This document shows positions 1 through 9,110 of a stretch of 64,000 nucleotides of DNA, piece after piece. The stretch comes from Chitinimonas_A lacunae (GTDB lineage Bacteria; Pseudomonadota; Gammaproteobacteria; Burkholderiales; Chitinimonadaceae). The stretch covers positions 372,001 to 436,000 of the forward strand of contig NZ_JBHSBU010000001.1 of the NCBI RefSeq assembly GCF_042650885.1. The letters are read 5' to 3'. The notes beneath the pieces were generated by a model. That model was not told where the DNA came from. It saw only the letters and a list, made by a program, of their open reading frames with translations, and ran no database searches. The position numbers were made by a program, and so were the translations under genes. Positions within the stretch are counted from its first letter, which is position 1. Each line of letters begins with the position of its first letter.

Positions 1-471
1 GCGCCATAGATAGAAAGTCAGGAAACCGTAGAACAGGGTGGCGCCGATGGTGTGTCCGCTGGGAAAGCTGTAGGTCGTCAGAAACACCAGTGGGTCTTCA
101 AATTCGGGCCGTGGCCGCTGGAACAGATACTTCAGCCCCACATTGAGCAGCTTGCCGCCACCTACGCACAGCAACAGCGTCCACAGCCAGTGCCAGGCCC
201 GCTGCCACATCAACCAGATTGCCAATAAGCCACTTAATGCCATCACCCCAAGGGTGCCGTGCAGGTCGGTGAACACCATCATCCAGCGCGTTACCTCGGG
301 CGTACCGCGCGCCTCGAACCAGCGGGTGAGCTGGAGATCGAGCAGAACCAGCGCGTTCTGCTGGACGACCTGATAGGCAATCACCGCAAAGCTGGTGAGG
401 CCGACCAGCAGTAGCAACAGACCGATGATTTGCTCACGCAGCAAGGGATCGCGAGGCAGCAGTTTGGACAT
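1..471 (-). CDS. PAP2 superfamily phosphatase, membrane (3' end outside window)
   Basis: Predicted integral membrane phosphatase of the PAP2 (type 2 phosphatidic acid phosphatase) family, which dephosphorylates lipid phosphates such as undecaprenyl pyrophosphate or phosphatidic acid. The first 157 codons are present, starting at ATG 471 (MSKLLPRDPLLREQ). Hydrophobic segments follow near residues 15-37 and 66-100. The first PAP2 signature, K-x6-R-P, is seen as KYLFQRPRP, and the second, P-S-G-H, as FPSGHT close to the window edge. The third signature (S-R-x5-H-x3-D) would lie beyond position 1. The substrate cannot be told from this fragment. Confidence 0.85.
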   Translation of the reverse strand, partial: MSKLLPRDPLLREQIIGLLLLLVGLTSFAVIAYQVVQQNALVLLDLQLTRWFEARGTPEVTRWMMVFTDLHGTLGVMALSGLLAIWLMWQRAWHWLWTLLLCVGGGKLLNVGLKYLFQRPRPEFEDPLVFLTTYSFPSGHTIGATLFYGFLTFYLWR

Positions 472-1617
472 CTAGTAAGCACTCCACAGTAGCAGCGGCT
501 GATACCGGCGAAGCCGATTGGTCGGTTGGGGGAATGGAAAGTTCGGCTCGGCAATAAGAAAAATCAACGTGGGAAATATTGAGTTTGCCAAATTGCCAGC
601 GTGGCATCGGGTGATATTTTATATGAGGAATGTCTCGGTTAACTACATGGAGATAGGATTGTTGGTAGTGGACAGTTAAATGGAGTCGATGGGCATCTGT
701 CTGCTCAATTGTGTCTGTCAGGTGATACGAACTTTTGCTTGCCATGAAACAGATCAAGATCAAATCTTCTGCTTTTCTATATGGGGTGATTTTTCCAACA
801 TCAACACTTGAGCTGTGGCCAGCATCCACTCATTGCCTGCCACAGCTTTTGCCAAAAAACTCCAGAAAAATTATCGCAGACAGAAATTGGAATATTGTCT
901 ATGTCCCGTGGACGCCTTCAGGCTGCATAGTCCTGATGCTGGCCCTTCAAGCATGGTTCACAGAGGTCAAATGCCGAGGATGGAAATGTACAGACAGGAG
1001 GAAAGCTGCTTGTTCAGCCAGGCAAGTAGGTGGTCGATCATCACGATTAGCTGTACCCGGAGCGTTTCATGATTTCTATAAAATTCAATTTCGATTTCTC
1101 AAACAGGAATCCAATATTCTGCACATTATCGTGCTGCCCTGACGCCTCCTAGTTCCTCCTTCAAAAAAGAAAGCTGATGCGAGACTTCCTGCCAGACCCT
1201 GATCGGGATGCGGCTCTCTCCCCAATGACCATAATCTTTATAGGCGGGCCAGCACTTGACTATGCAGGGCTCAATAAAACCGAAAGCCGTTTCATATGGA
1301 AAAATGCTTTCAATTCTTGCATGGTCATCCTCGGGTAGGCCGGGGACTAATTCCATGATCAGGCCGGTGCTGACCTGTTGTCTGTTTCTTATCTGGAAAT
1401 CAATTTCCATCGGTCTGGACGTTCTTGGATTGGTTGGAATGATAGGAAGTGGGGTGTGGATATAAAAAGCGTCCGATGCAAATACACCGGACGCTGCAGG
1501 GGACTACAGTAAGCAGCTCAGCCTGTCTGATAAATATCCTATGAATGAATATCTAACAGTGCTGCTCCTGGTTTTGCTTGGACTGTTACCCAGGCACAGG
1601 ATCTTATCTACACTACC
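472..1617. other. 1.1 kb lower-GC patch without a clear intact gene
   Basis: This stretch between the PAP2 gene and the efflux operon is visibly richer in A+T than its surroundings. It holds short, interrupted protein-like runs on the minus strand. One is a 94-codon ORF (1126-1410). A 30-residue run in another frame directly follows it and ends near 1050, and a short run reads MIDHLLAWLNKQ near 1041. Another open stretch spans 434-829 and overlaps the PAP2 start. No intact gene of known family was recognised. The composition and broken frames suggest decayed, acquired accessory genes. Confidence 0.5.
1126..1410 (-). CDS. hypothetical protein, possibly a fragment
   Basis: A 94-residue ORF beginning MEIDFQIRNRQQVSTG and ending GGVRAAR. 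Its composition looks like a soluble globular protein (mixed acidic, aromatic and Trp residues, no low complexity), but no family was recognised. There is no good ribosome binding site before the ATG. A further protein-like run in a different frame follows immediately after the stop, so this may be the front part of a frameshifted gene. It sits in an AT-rich patch and could be horizontally acquired. Existence as an expressed gene is uncertain. Confidence 0.3.
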   Translation of the reverse strand: MEIDFQIRNRQQVSTGLIMELVPGLPEDDHARIESIFPYETAFGFIEPCIVKCWPAYKDYGHWGESRIPIRVWQEVSHQLSFLKEELGGVRAAR

Positions 1618-3039
1618 TCACTGCGCCTTCGCCGCCACCGTCTCCGACCATCCCCCGCCAAGTGCCTGGTAGACATCGACCAGGGCGTTGACCCGGTCGC
1701 GCAGGGCGGTGGCGCGGTTGCGTTCGACGCTGAGACGGTCGTTTTCGACGTCGAGCAGGTCGAGCCGGCTGGCAGCGCCCTGGCGCAGGCGCAGATTGGT
1801 CAGTTCGCTGACGGCGGCCACGGCCTTGGCAGTGCTTTCTGCGGCGACCAGTTGCTCGCGGGCGGCCCGATGGGCAGCCAGGGCAGCGCGGGTATCGGCA
1901 TACGCCTGCCGGGCGGTCTGCTGATAGGTCAGCAGGACCTGCTCGCGCACCGCCTGGGCCTGTTCGACCTGACGGCCGACCCGGTACAGGCCGACCAGAG
2001 GCTGGGCGATGGCGGCACCGATATTCCAGGTGCGGGTGCTCGATTCAAGCAGATTGGACAGCGACAGACTCTCGCCGCCGAAGAAACCGCTCAGACTGAG
2101 ACTCGGGAAATAACGCGCCCGTGCCTCATCGACCCCTGCGCTGGCCGCCACGAGCTGTGCCTCTGCCGCGCGCACATCGGGCCGTCTTTGCAGCAGTTCG
2201 GCGTGCAGACCTGCCGGGATTTCCGGTGCCTGGGCGAGCTTGGCCAGAACCGGCTCGCGTGGCGGCGCAGCGGCCATGATCTGACGCGGACTGCGGCCCA
2301 GCAGCACCGCCAGCGAAGCCTCGGCCCGTTCACGCAATGCCTCGGTCTGGACCAGACTGGCCCGGGTCGAGGCAAGCTGGGCTTCGGCAAGCTGGATATC
2401 CTCACGCCGGGCCATGCCGGCGCTCAGCAGCTTGTGGCGCAAGCCCAGTGCCTCCTGTCGGGCCGACAGCGCCTGGGTGGCAAGCGCCTGGTCGGCGTCC
2501 AGATGCAGCAGCGTGAAATACGCCTTGGCCACTTGCCCCGCCACACTGGCCGCCGTGCCCTCGCGGGCATAGCGGCTGGCGGCGAGCCTGGCGTCGGCTG
2601 CGGTGCGGGCGGCGCGCAGCCGGCCTGACAGGTCGATTTCATACGACAGCGTCAGCCCACCACGGTATTGATTGCCGGTCGGGGTGGGCTGAGCCTGGCG
2701 CGGCTGCTGCACATCGCCGCTGGCGCTGCCGCGGCTGCCGCTCAGCGCCAGGCCCACTTCGGGCAGGAAGGCCGAATTGGCGAGCCCGAGTTCGGCGCGC
2801 GACTGGGCCAGCCGCTGCTGGGCCGCCAGCACATCGACATTGTTGGCCAAGGCCTCGTCGATCAGGCCGGTCAGGGCAGGGTCCTGGAAACTGGTCCACC
2901 AGCGCTCCAGTTCGACCGGTGCGCTCGCGAGCGTCCCTTGTGGCAGTTCGAGCTGCGGCGGTGCCGTCGGGGTGGTCGCGCAACCGGCCAGCAGGCCCGC
3001 CAGCGCCAGCGCGGCAATCAGAGGGCGGATTTCAGCCAT
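1618..3039 (-). CDS. RND efflux outer membrane channel lipoprotein (NodT/OprM family)
   Basis: Outer membrane exit duct of a tripartite RND pump; it forms a trimeric TolC-like channel. The chosen start at 3039 (MAEIRPLIAALALAGLLAGC) gives a 473-residue protein with a lipoprotein signal peptide and lipobox LAGC, the Cys being the lipidation site. It is preceded by GAGGAT about 10 bases upstream and overlaps the end of the pump gene by 8 bases. Two OEP repeats are visible: a long alpha-helical region rich in Gln, Ala and Arg up to about residue 260, and a second half containing RRPDVRAAEAQL and YFPSLSLSGFFG, both typical of the NodT family. It is the last gene of a three-gene operon with the pump and adaptor. 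Confidence 0.93.
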   Translation of the reverse strand: MAEIRPLIAALALAGLLAGCATTPTAPPQLELPQGTLASAPVELERWWTSFQDPALTGLIDEALANNVDVLAAQQRLAQSRAELGLANSAFLPEVGLALSGSRGSASGDVQQPRQAQPTPTGNQYRGGLTLSYEIDLSGRLRAARTAADARLAASRYAREGTAASVAGQVAKAYFTLLHLDADQALATQALSARQEALGLRHKLLSAGMARREDIQLAEAQLASTRASLVQTEALRERAEASLAVLLGRSPRQIMAAAPPREPVLAKLAQAPEIPAGLHAELLQRRPDVRAAEAQLVAASAGVDEARARYFPSLSLSGFFGGESLSLSNLLESSTRTWNIGAAIAQPLVGLYRVGRQVEQAQAVREQVLLTYQQTARQAYADTRAALAAHRAAREQLVAAESTAKAVAAVSELTNLRLRQGAASRLDLLDVENDRLSVERNRATALRDRVNALVDVYQALGGGWSETVAAKAQ

Positions 3040-6000
3040 GGCGGCGATCCTCATCGTAGGCAGCACCGACCACCACGCCTTCGGCGGGCGGCGGTATCAG
3101 TTCATCGGATGGCGTCTTCAGGCTGCGGTCGGTGATGATCTTGTAGAACAGCGGCACAAAGAAGATCGCCAGGAAGGTCGCCGCCAACATCCCGCCCATC
3201 ACGCCCGTCCCCACCGAGGTCCGCGCCCCGGCACCAGCACCGGTACTGATGGCTAGCGGCAGCACACCGAGGATAAAGGCCAGCGAGGTCATGATGATCG
3301 GCCGGAAACGCAGCCGTGCCGCCTCGATGGCCGCCGCCGCCGGCGGGTAGCCCTCGTGGTGCTTCATCACCGCGTATTCCACGATCAGGATCGCGTTTTT
3401 GGCAGCCAGACCCAGCAGCGTCACCAGACCAATCTGGAAATACACATCGTTGGTATAGCCGCGCAGATATACCGCCAGCAGCGCCCCGAACATGCCAAAC
3501 GGCATGGCCAGCAGCACCGAGAACGGCAGCGACCACTTCTCGTACTGCGCCGCCAGGATCAGGAACACCATCACGGCAGCCAGCGCCAGCGCGATGATCG
3601 AGGCACTGGTGATCCGCTTTTCCTGATAGGCCGAACCGGTCCATTCGTAGCTGATATCGTCGGGCAGCGCCTTCTTGGCGAGCTGCTCGAATTCGGCAAT
3701 CGCCTGACCCGAGCTGTAGCCCGGCTTGGCGCTACCCATCAGCTTGACGGCCGGCAGGTTGTTGTAGCGGTCGAGCGTATCGGGACCGGCGCTGTATTCG
3801 ACCTTGGTGAAGGCCGACAGCGGCACCATCTCGCCGCGCATGCTCTTCACATAGAGCCGGCCGATATCCTCGGGGCGCTTGCGATAGGGCGCATCGGCGC
3901 TCATCAACACCTGCCAGGCACGACCGTATTTATTGAAGTCGTTGACGTACCAGGTGCCCAGCGTGCCCGACAGCGTATTGAAGGCATCGTTGAGCGGCAC
4001 GCCGAGCGCCTTGGCGCGGTCGCGGTCCACTTCGACATGGAGCTGCGGCGCACTCGGTTGCCACAGCGACTGCACCCCGGCCAGCACCTGGCTCTGGCTC
4101 GCTGCACCCATCATCGCCCCCATGGCCTCGGCGAGCTTCTTCGAGCCACCTTCACCACGGTTCTGTAGATAGACCTCGAAACCCCCCGTATTGCCCAGAC
4201 CGAAAATCGCCGGAGGGTTGAAGGCCAGGACCATGGCTTCCTTGATCCCGCCGGTCTTCATGAACAGCTCACCCACCAGCTGCTGGGTGCTGATGCCCGG
4301 GCGGTCCTTCCAGTGTTTCTGGGTCACGAAGATCGTGGCTGCGCTGTTCTTGAAGCCGCCGCCGATAAAGTCCAGACCCGAGAAGGCGATCACATGCTCG
4401 TTGGCCGGGTTGGACTGGATCGCTCCCACCACCTGCTTGACCACTTCGTCGGTGCGTTGCAGCGAGGCGCCATCGGGCAGGAACACGGCCGAGATGTAGT
4501 AACCCTGGTCTTCGTCCGGCACCAGCGAGCTGGGCACGATACGGAATAGGCCGAGGGTGGCCGCCACCATGGCAAGGAACAGCACCACACCCAGCAGCGA
4601 GCGCTTCATCATGAAGGTCACGCCGCCGACATAATGGCCGGTGATGCGATGGAACACCTCGTTGAACCAGACGAAGAAGCGGGCGGTCTGCTTGTGCTCG
4701 CGCTTGAGGATCATCACGCACAGCGCCGGCGTCATGGTCAGCGCCACCACACCCGACAGCACCACGGCAATCGAGATGGTCACGGCAAACTGGCGATACA
4801 GCTCGCCGGTCAGGCCGCCCAGGAAGGCGATCGGCACGAATACCGCACACAGCACCAGCACGATGGCGATCACCGGGCCGGTCACTTCCTTCATCGCTTG
4901 CAGCGCTGCCTCGCGGGCCGGCAGATGCTGCTCGTGCATGATCCGCTCGACGTTTTCCAGCACCACGATGGCGTCGTCCACCACGATACCGATGGCCAGC
5001 ACCATGCCGAACAGGGTCAGGGTATTGATCGAGTAACCCAGCATATGCAGACCGGCAAAGGTGCCGATCAGCGACACCGGCACGGCCAGGGTCGGGATCA
5101 GGGTGGCGCGCCAGTTTTGCAGGAACAGGAACACCACCAGGAACACCAGCACCATGGCTTCGCCCAGGGTCTTGACCACTTCCTCGATCGACACCTCGAC
5201 AAAGCGGGTGGTGTCATACGGGATGGCGTACTGCATACCGACCGGGAAGCGCTCGGACAGCTGCTTCAGCGTGGCCTTGACCTCCTCGCCCACATCGAGC
5301 GCATTGGCGCCCGGTTGCAGGAAGATCCCCATCAGCACGGCAGGCTTGCCGTTGTAGGTACCGTTGAAGTCGTTGTCCTTGGAGCCCAGTTCGATCCGGG
5401 CGATGTCTCTGAGCCGGAGCTGACCGCCATCGCTATTGCTGCGCACGATGATGTTCTCGAACTCTTCGACACTGGCAAGCCGGCCCTGGGTGGTAATGGT
5501 GTAGACCAGGTCCTGATTGCCGCCGTTGGGCGACTGGCCGATCTTGCCGACGGCGAACTGGGCGTTCTGCTCGGCGATCGCCGCTCCGACCTCGGGCACC
5601 GTCACCTTGAGCTGCGACATCCGGTCGGGCTTGAGCCAGACACGCATGGCGTAGTCCTTGGCACCGAAGATCTGCACATTGGTGGTGCCGGGAATCTTCT
5701 TGATGCTGTCAAGAACGTTGAGGGTGATGTAGTTCGAGGTGTAGAGGTCGCCGTAGCGGCCGTCGGGCGAGTAGAAGGCCACCACCTGGAGGAAGGACGA
5801 GGAACCTTTCTCGACCGTCACGCCCTGGCGTCGCACTTCCTCGGGCAGCCGGGCATCGGCCTGCTTGACCCGGTTGTTGACGTTGAGCGCTGCCTTGTCG
5901 ACATCGGTGCCGATCTCGAAAGTGATCGAGATTTCGACGGCACCGTTGGAGGTCGAGGTCGAGGACATATACATCATGCCCTCGATCCCGGTAATGGCGT

Positions 6001-6202
6001 TTTCCAGCGGCGCTGCCACCGTTTCGGCAATGGTCTCGGCCGAGGCACCCGGGTAGAAGGCACGCACGGCCACCACGGGCGGCGTGATTTCGGGATATTG
6101 CGCAATGGGCAAGGCCCGCATCGCCGCCAGACCCGCCAGCACGATAAAGATCGAGATGACGAAGGCGAAGATCGGCCTATCGATAAAGAAGCGGGAGAAC
6201 AT
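3032..6202 (-). CDS. acrB: RND efflux pump permease, HAE-1 family (AcrB/MexB type)
   Basis: Inner membrane proton/drug antiporter that drives export of hydrophobic compounds. The 1056-residue length is normal for the HAE-1 family (about 1030-1060). It starts MFSRFFIDRPIFAFV, the usual N-terminal membrane helix. The paired acidic residues of the proton relay are present in helix 4 as GIVVDDAIVV, and the porter-domain motif RLPEEVRRQGVTV is intact. The C-terminal transmembrane block contains LRFRPIIMTSLAFILGVLPL. The gene lies 18 bases after the adaptor gene and overlaps the outer membrane lipoprotein gene. The substrate range cannot be read from sequence, but the regulator and operator of this locus resemble AcrR/TtgR systems. 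Confidence 0.96.
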   Translation of the reverse strand: MFSRFFIDRPIFAFVISIFIVLAGLAAMRALPIAQYPEITPPVVAVRAFYPGASAETIAETVAAPLENAITGIEGMMYMSSTSTSNGAVEISITFEIGTDVDKAALNVNNRVKQADARLPEEVRRQGVTVEKGSSSFLQVVAFYSPDGRYGDLYTSNYITLNVLDSIKKIPGTTNVQIFGAKDYAMRVWLKPDRMSQLKVTVPEVGAAIAEQNAQFAVGKIGQSPNGGNQDLVYTITTQGRLASVEEFENIIVRSNSDGGQLRLRDIARIELGSKDNDFNGTYNGKPAVLMGIFLQPGANALDVGEEVKATLKQLSERFPVGMQYAIPYDTTRFVEVSIEEVVKTLGEAMVLVFLVVFLFLQNWRATLIPTLAVPVSLIGTFAGLHMLGYSINTLTLFGMVLAIGIVVDDAIVVLENVERIMHEQHLPAREAALQAMKEVTGPVIAIVLVLCAVFVPIAFLGGLTGELYRQFAVTISIAVVLSGVVALTMTPALCVMILKREHKQTARFFVWFNEVFHRITGHYVGGVTFMMKRSLLGVVLFLAMVAATLGLFRIVPSSLVPDEDQGYYISAVFLPDGASLQRTDEVVKQVVGAIQSNPANEHVIAFSGLDFIGGGFKNSAATIFVTQKHWKDRPGISTQQLVGELFMKTGGIKEAMVLAFNPPAIFGLGNTGGFEVYLQNRGEGGSKKLAEAMGAMMGAASQSQVLAGVQSLWQPSAPQLHVEVDRDRAKALGVPLNDAFNTLSGTLGTWYVNDFNKYGRAWQVLMSADAPYRKRPEDIGRLYVKSMRGEMVPLSAFTKVEYSAGPDTLDRYNNLPAVKLMGSAKPGYSSGQAIAEFEQLAKKALPDDISYEWTGSAYQEKRITSASIIALALAAVMVFLILAAQYEKWSLPFSVLLAMPFGMFGALLAVYLRGYTNDVYFQIGLVTLLGLAAKNAILIVEYAVMKHHEGYPPAAAAIEAARLRFRPIIMTSLAFILGVLPLAISTGAGAGARTSVGTGVMGGMLAATFLAIFFVPLFYKIITDRSLKTPSDELIPPPAEGVVVGAAYDEDRRHG

Positions 6203-6220
6203 AAGAGGTTGGCTCCTTTA

Positions 6221-7471
6221 TCACGTGGCCGGCTGGAGCTTCGAATCGGCCGGCTGCTGCTTGGGGGCCTTCGCCGCAGCGGCGGCCTGTTCTACGCTCA
6301 TCGGCTTGACTTCCTGGAACGGATAGAAGATCCACTTGACCCCATCGACAATCACCTTGTCGCCCGCTGCCAGCCCCTGCTTGATGAGCCAGCTGTTGGC
6401 TTCGCTGCCTTCGAGCTTGACCCATTCACCCACCACCACCGGCCGCGGTGCGGCGACCGTCTTGCCGTCCTTGTTGCCCACCACATAGACGAACTTGCCG
6501 GTCGGTCCATCGAGCACGGCCCGCTGCGGGATGGCCACCACATTGGGGCGGTAGACCCCGCTGAGCGTCACCCGGACAAACTGGCCCGGCGACAGGGTAT
6601 TGTCGGAGTTGGGGAATTCGGCGCGGCTGGCATAGGCGCCAGTATTGGGATCGGCCTTGTAGTCGTTGAAATCGACCCGGCCCGACGGCTTCAGCGTCTG
6701 GCCGGTGCTGGTCTTGAGCCGCACCGTATAGCCGCCCGGTGCCTGCTTGATGGTGCCGGCAGCGAGTTCGGCCTGGAGCTTGTTATGGTCGTTTTCCGGG
6801 ATCACGAAATTGACGTGGATCGGATCGGTCTGCGCCAGGGTGGCCAGCAGGCTGTCGCCCTGGGCATTGGCAAGGCTGCCTTCGACCTTGGCGGCCCGGC
6901 CGATCACACCGGCCATCGGGGCACGCACTTCGGTGTAGCCAAGATCGACCCGGGTCGATTGCAGGCGCGCCTGGGCCGCTTTGACGGCGGCGCGGGCCAG
7001 GTCCTGAGCGGAACTCGCGTCGTCGAACTCCTTCTGGCTGACGGCCTTGGCCTCGATCAGGGGCTTGAGCCGCTGGTAATCGCGCTCGGCCTGCTTGAGC
7101 CGGGCTTCGGCGGTGGCCAGTTCGGCTTCGGCGGCGTTGGCCTGGGCGGCAAACGGAGCGCTATCCAACAAGAACAGCCGCTGCCCGGCACGGACGCGGC
7201 TGCCTTCTTCAAACAGGCGTTTTTCTACGATGCCGCTGACGCGGGCGCGGATTTCCACCTCGCGCGAGCCGGCGGTCTGACCGACATATTCAAACGTCAG
7301 CGGTACATCATGGGCCGTGGCCTCTTGGTAGACCACAGTGGGTGTGGGCGGCATTCCGCCGCCACCGTGGGCGTCGGCCGACTCGCCTTTACCGCAGGCG
7401 CTGAGCAGCGCTGCGGCCACCAGGGCCGGAACCAGCCGGGTGGCAAAAGGAAGGGCAGGGGATGCGGGCAT
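6221..7471 (-). CDS. acrA: RND efflux periplasmic adaptor lipoprotein (AcrA/MexA type)
   Basis: Membrane fusion protein linking the pump to the outer membrane channel. The 416 residues begin with a lipoprotein signal peptide ending LLSACGKGE, where Cys is the predicted lipidation site. Domains in order are: first half of the lipoyl/barrel-sandwich domain (about 45-95), an alpha-helical hairpin with many Ala, Glu and Arg (about 95-170), second lipoyl half (GYTEVRAPMAGVIG, about 175-190), beta-barrel, and a membrane-proximal domain with IPQRAVLDG (about 300). The C-terminus is rich in Ala, Lys and Gln. It is the first gene of the operon, so it lies nearest the predicted operator. Confidence 0.95.
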   Translation of the reverse strand: MPASPALPFATRLVPALVAAALLSACGKGESADAHGGGGMPPTPTVVYQEATAHDVPLTFEYVGQTAGSREVEIRARVSGIVEKRLFEEGSRVRAGQRLFLLDSAPFAAQANAAEAELATAEARLKQAERDYQRLKPLIEAKAVSQKEFDDASSAQDLARAAVKAAQARLQSTRVDLGYTEVRAPMAGVIGRAAKVEGSLANAQGDSLLATLAQTDPIHVNFVIPENDHNKLQAELAAGTIKQAPGGYTVRLKTSTGQTLKPSGRVDFNDYKADPNTGAYASRAEFPNSDNTLSPGQFVRVTLSGVYRPNVVAIPQRAVLDGPTGKFVYVVGNKDGKTVAAPRPVVVGEWVKLEGSEANSWLIKQGLAAGDKVIVDGVKWIFYPFQEVKPMSVEQAAAAAKAPKQQPADSKLQPAT

Positions 7472-7611
7472 TGGAGTAATCCTCCGGATAGGGGAAGCGG
7501 GAAGTCGGCTCAGGCCGGATGGGCAGTGTTTCCGGTCTATTGTTGTAGATAGGCACTACCCGGCGCCACCTCGTCGAGCCATGACAAGTTGACGGTGCCG
7601 GCAATTTTAGA

Positions 7612-7631
7612 TACATACATGAATGTTTGTA
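7612..7631. promoter_or_regulatory. palindromic operator of the efflux operon (AcrR/TtgR-like)
   Basis: TACATACATGAATGTTTGTA is an inverted repeat of the form TACA-n-ACAT-nn-ATGT-n-TGTA, symmetric at every position except one. It lies in the 323-base divergent region between the adaptor gene (start 7471) and the TetR gene (start 7795). It closely resembles the TACATACAT/ATGTATGTA half-sites of the E. coli AcrR operator. The inference is that the divergent TetR protein binds here and represses the pump operon. Apart from this site, the rest of 7472-7794 shows nothing I recognise. Confidence 0.7.
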
Positions 7632-7794
7632 AACCGCGTAAGCAGTGTGGTCTTGCTTTACCGCAGATCGTCGGCTGAATGCGCTAAGCTATTTAATCGA
7701 GCGCTTGCTAGAAGGCAGGCGTTTTTTCCGCAACAGTCCGTCTTCTTGACCAGACGGGCTTTTCGCCAAGGCTCGGATAGAATGCGCCGCCATC

Positions 7795-8436
7795 ATGGTT
7801 AGACGTACCAAGGAACAGGCTATGGAGACCCGTGAACAGCTGCTCGATGCCGCTGAACAGGTCTTTCTCGACAAGGGGGTGGCCCGCGCCACCCTCGACG
7901 ATATCGCCCGCGCCGCCGGCATGACCCGGGGCGCGATCTACTGGCATTTCAAGAACAAGGCTGAACTGTTTACCGCCATGTGCGAGCGGGTGATGCTGCC
8001 GATGCAGAGCGTGCTGGCGGCACTGGCCGACGACCCGGGCGACGACCCGGTCGGCCGGCTCAGCGAATGCGGCGCCAATGTGCTGCGCCAGGTCGCCACC
8101 GATGCGCATACCCAGCGGGTATTCGAAATCTTCATGTTCAAGACCGAGTTCAACGAGGAGGTGGCTGCCGTGCTCGAGCGTGAAGCCGAGAACGCGCGCC
8201 GTTGCTATAACCAGCTGATCACCATCCTCAGCGCCGCCCAGCGTTGCGGTCAGTTGCCGGCCCACCTCAACTGCGCCGCCGCTGCCTTTCTGTTCAATAG
8301 CATGATGACCGGCGTGATCCGCGAATGGCTCGAGTGGCGCAACTTCGATCTGGCCGCCCACGCGCTGTGGCTGTGGCATACCTGCGTGGCCGGTCTGCGC
8401 CACGGTCCGCCTTTTCTGGCCAATTCTCAGCAATAA
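7795..8436 (+). CDS. TetR family repressor of the divergent efflux operon (AcrR/TtgR-like)
   Basis: A 213-residue one-component regulator. The N-terminal TetR helix-turn-helix is clear at about residues 12-58 (REQLLDAAEQVFLDKG, then TLDDIARAAGMTRGAIYWHF, then KNKAEL). The C-terminal ligand-binding domain resembles AcrR/TtgR (RVFEIFMFKTEFNEE). Its start ATG at 7795 follows about 160 bases after the palindrome at 7612-7631, and it is divergent to acrA. By analogy with AcrR, it probably binds hydrophobic drugs and then releases the operator. A second in-frame ATG (MVRRTKEQAM) is possible, but the first preserves the basic N-terminus typical of AcrR. Confidence 0.9.
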   Translation: MVRRTKEQAMETREQLLDAAEQVFLDKGVARATLDDIARAAGMTRGAIYWHFKNKAELFTAMCERVMLPMQSVLAALADDPGDDPVGRLSECGANVLRQVATDAHTQRVFEIFMFKTEFNEEVAAVLEREAENARRCYNQLITILSAAQRCGQLPAHLNCAAAAFLFNSMMTGVIREWLEWRNFDLAAHALWLWHTCVAGLRHGPPFLANSQQ

Positions 8437-8495
8437 ATATTGTTTTTCTTTTCACACACGCTGTGTGCCTTGAAAGCGTTTGTCTGATTATTTTC

Positions 8496-8541
8496 TATAA
8501 AATAAAAACCGGCCGCGAAGCTGCAAGTTCGCGGCCGGTTT
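8496..8541 (-). terminator. intrinsic terminator, minus-strand transcript of the secreted protein gene
   Basis: Perfect 14-base inverted repeat, AAACCGGCCGCGAA (8506-8519) against TTCGCGGCCGGTTT (8528-8541), with an 8-base loop. Read on the minus strand it is followed by TTTTATTTTATAG, so it ends the transcript of the gene stopping at 8628. It may also stop transcription from the TetR gene on the other strand, although the plus-strand T tract is weak. Confidence 0.75.
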
Positions 8542-8627
8542 CAAGGGCTTCGAGTGTGCGTCAGAGCAATCTGCTGTCGCAGCGGCTCGGGCGGACGCTG
8601 CCGCGGTTTCTGGTGCAGAACGTGCGA

Positions 8628-9110
8628 TTAGAAGTCGAAGCGATACTGGATATAGGCGCTGTAATGCCATTTTTCGGCATAGCTATCCGGGTCGCCCACA
8701 TAGATCTTGAAGTAGTTGCCGACTGCGCCGGACAGCCCATAGGCCTTGCCGATACAGCCATCGCAGACCAGCACGCCGTTGCGGCGGATATCCCAGACCC
8801 CGCTGATCTGGTCGAAGCTGGAGCTGCTGATCGAGGCCAGCACGAACTCGTAGTAGTAGCCGTTGGCCTTGGCCGCGACTCGGAAGTAGCCATTGCGGGT
8901 GTTGTTGGTCCAGGCGGTGGCGGCGCTGCCCGAGGCGGTACGGCTGCCGTCGATGGTGGGATCGACCAGATAGAGCGATTTGTTGGTCCAGATGCTATGG
9001 GTTTGCAGCGGTACGGGCATCGGTGCCGGGCTGGGCTCGGCTGCCTGGGCCAGCGGGCCGAGGCCGACCAGGGTCAAGGCGAGGGCGATGGTAGTGAATC
9101 GACGGTTCAT
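8628..9110 (-). CDS. secreted protein of unknown function
   Basis: A 160-residue protein starting MNRRFTTIALALTLVG with a signal peptide cleaved after AQA (LAQAAEPS). The start at 9110 is fixed by a strong AGGAGG six bases upstream; the open frame extends further but without such support. The mature part is short and rich in Tyr, Ser and Trp, with a Cys pair CDGC near residue 122 that may form a disulfide. It ends YIQYRFDF, a terminal aromatic pattern often seen in beta-rich exported proteins. No family was recognised. It is monocistronic, with its own terminator at 8496-8541. Confidence 0.7.
   Translation of the reverse strand: MNRRFTTIALALTLVGLGPLAQAAEPSPAPMPVPLQTHSIWTNKSLYLVDPTIDGSRTASGSAATAWTNNTRNGYFRVAAKANGYYYEFVLASISSSSFDQISGVWDIRRNGVLVCDGCIGKAYGLSGAVGNYFKIYVGDPDSYAEKWHYSAYIQYRFDF

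Noticed and set aside
735..1142. 135-codon plus-strand ORF in the AT-rich patch
   Set aside because: No ribosome binding site, and its composition is not protein-like. The minus strand has slightly better coding character.
4634..7552. 972-codon open frame on the plus strand
   Set aside because: It is antisense to acrB and acrA. Its translation is rich in His, Gly, Arg and Gln without domains, the usual shadow of a GC-rich gene.
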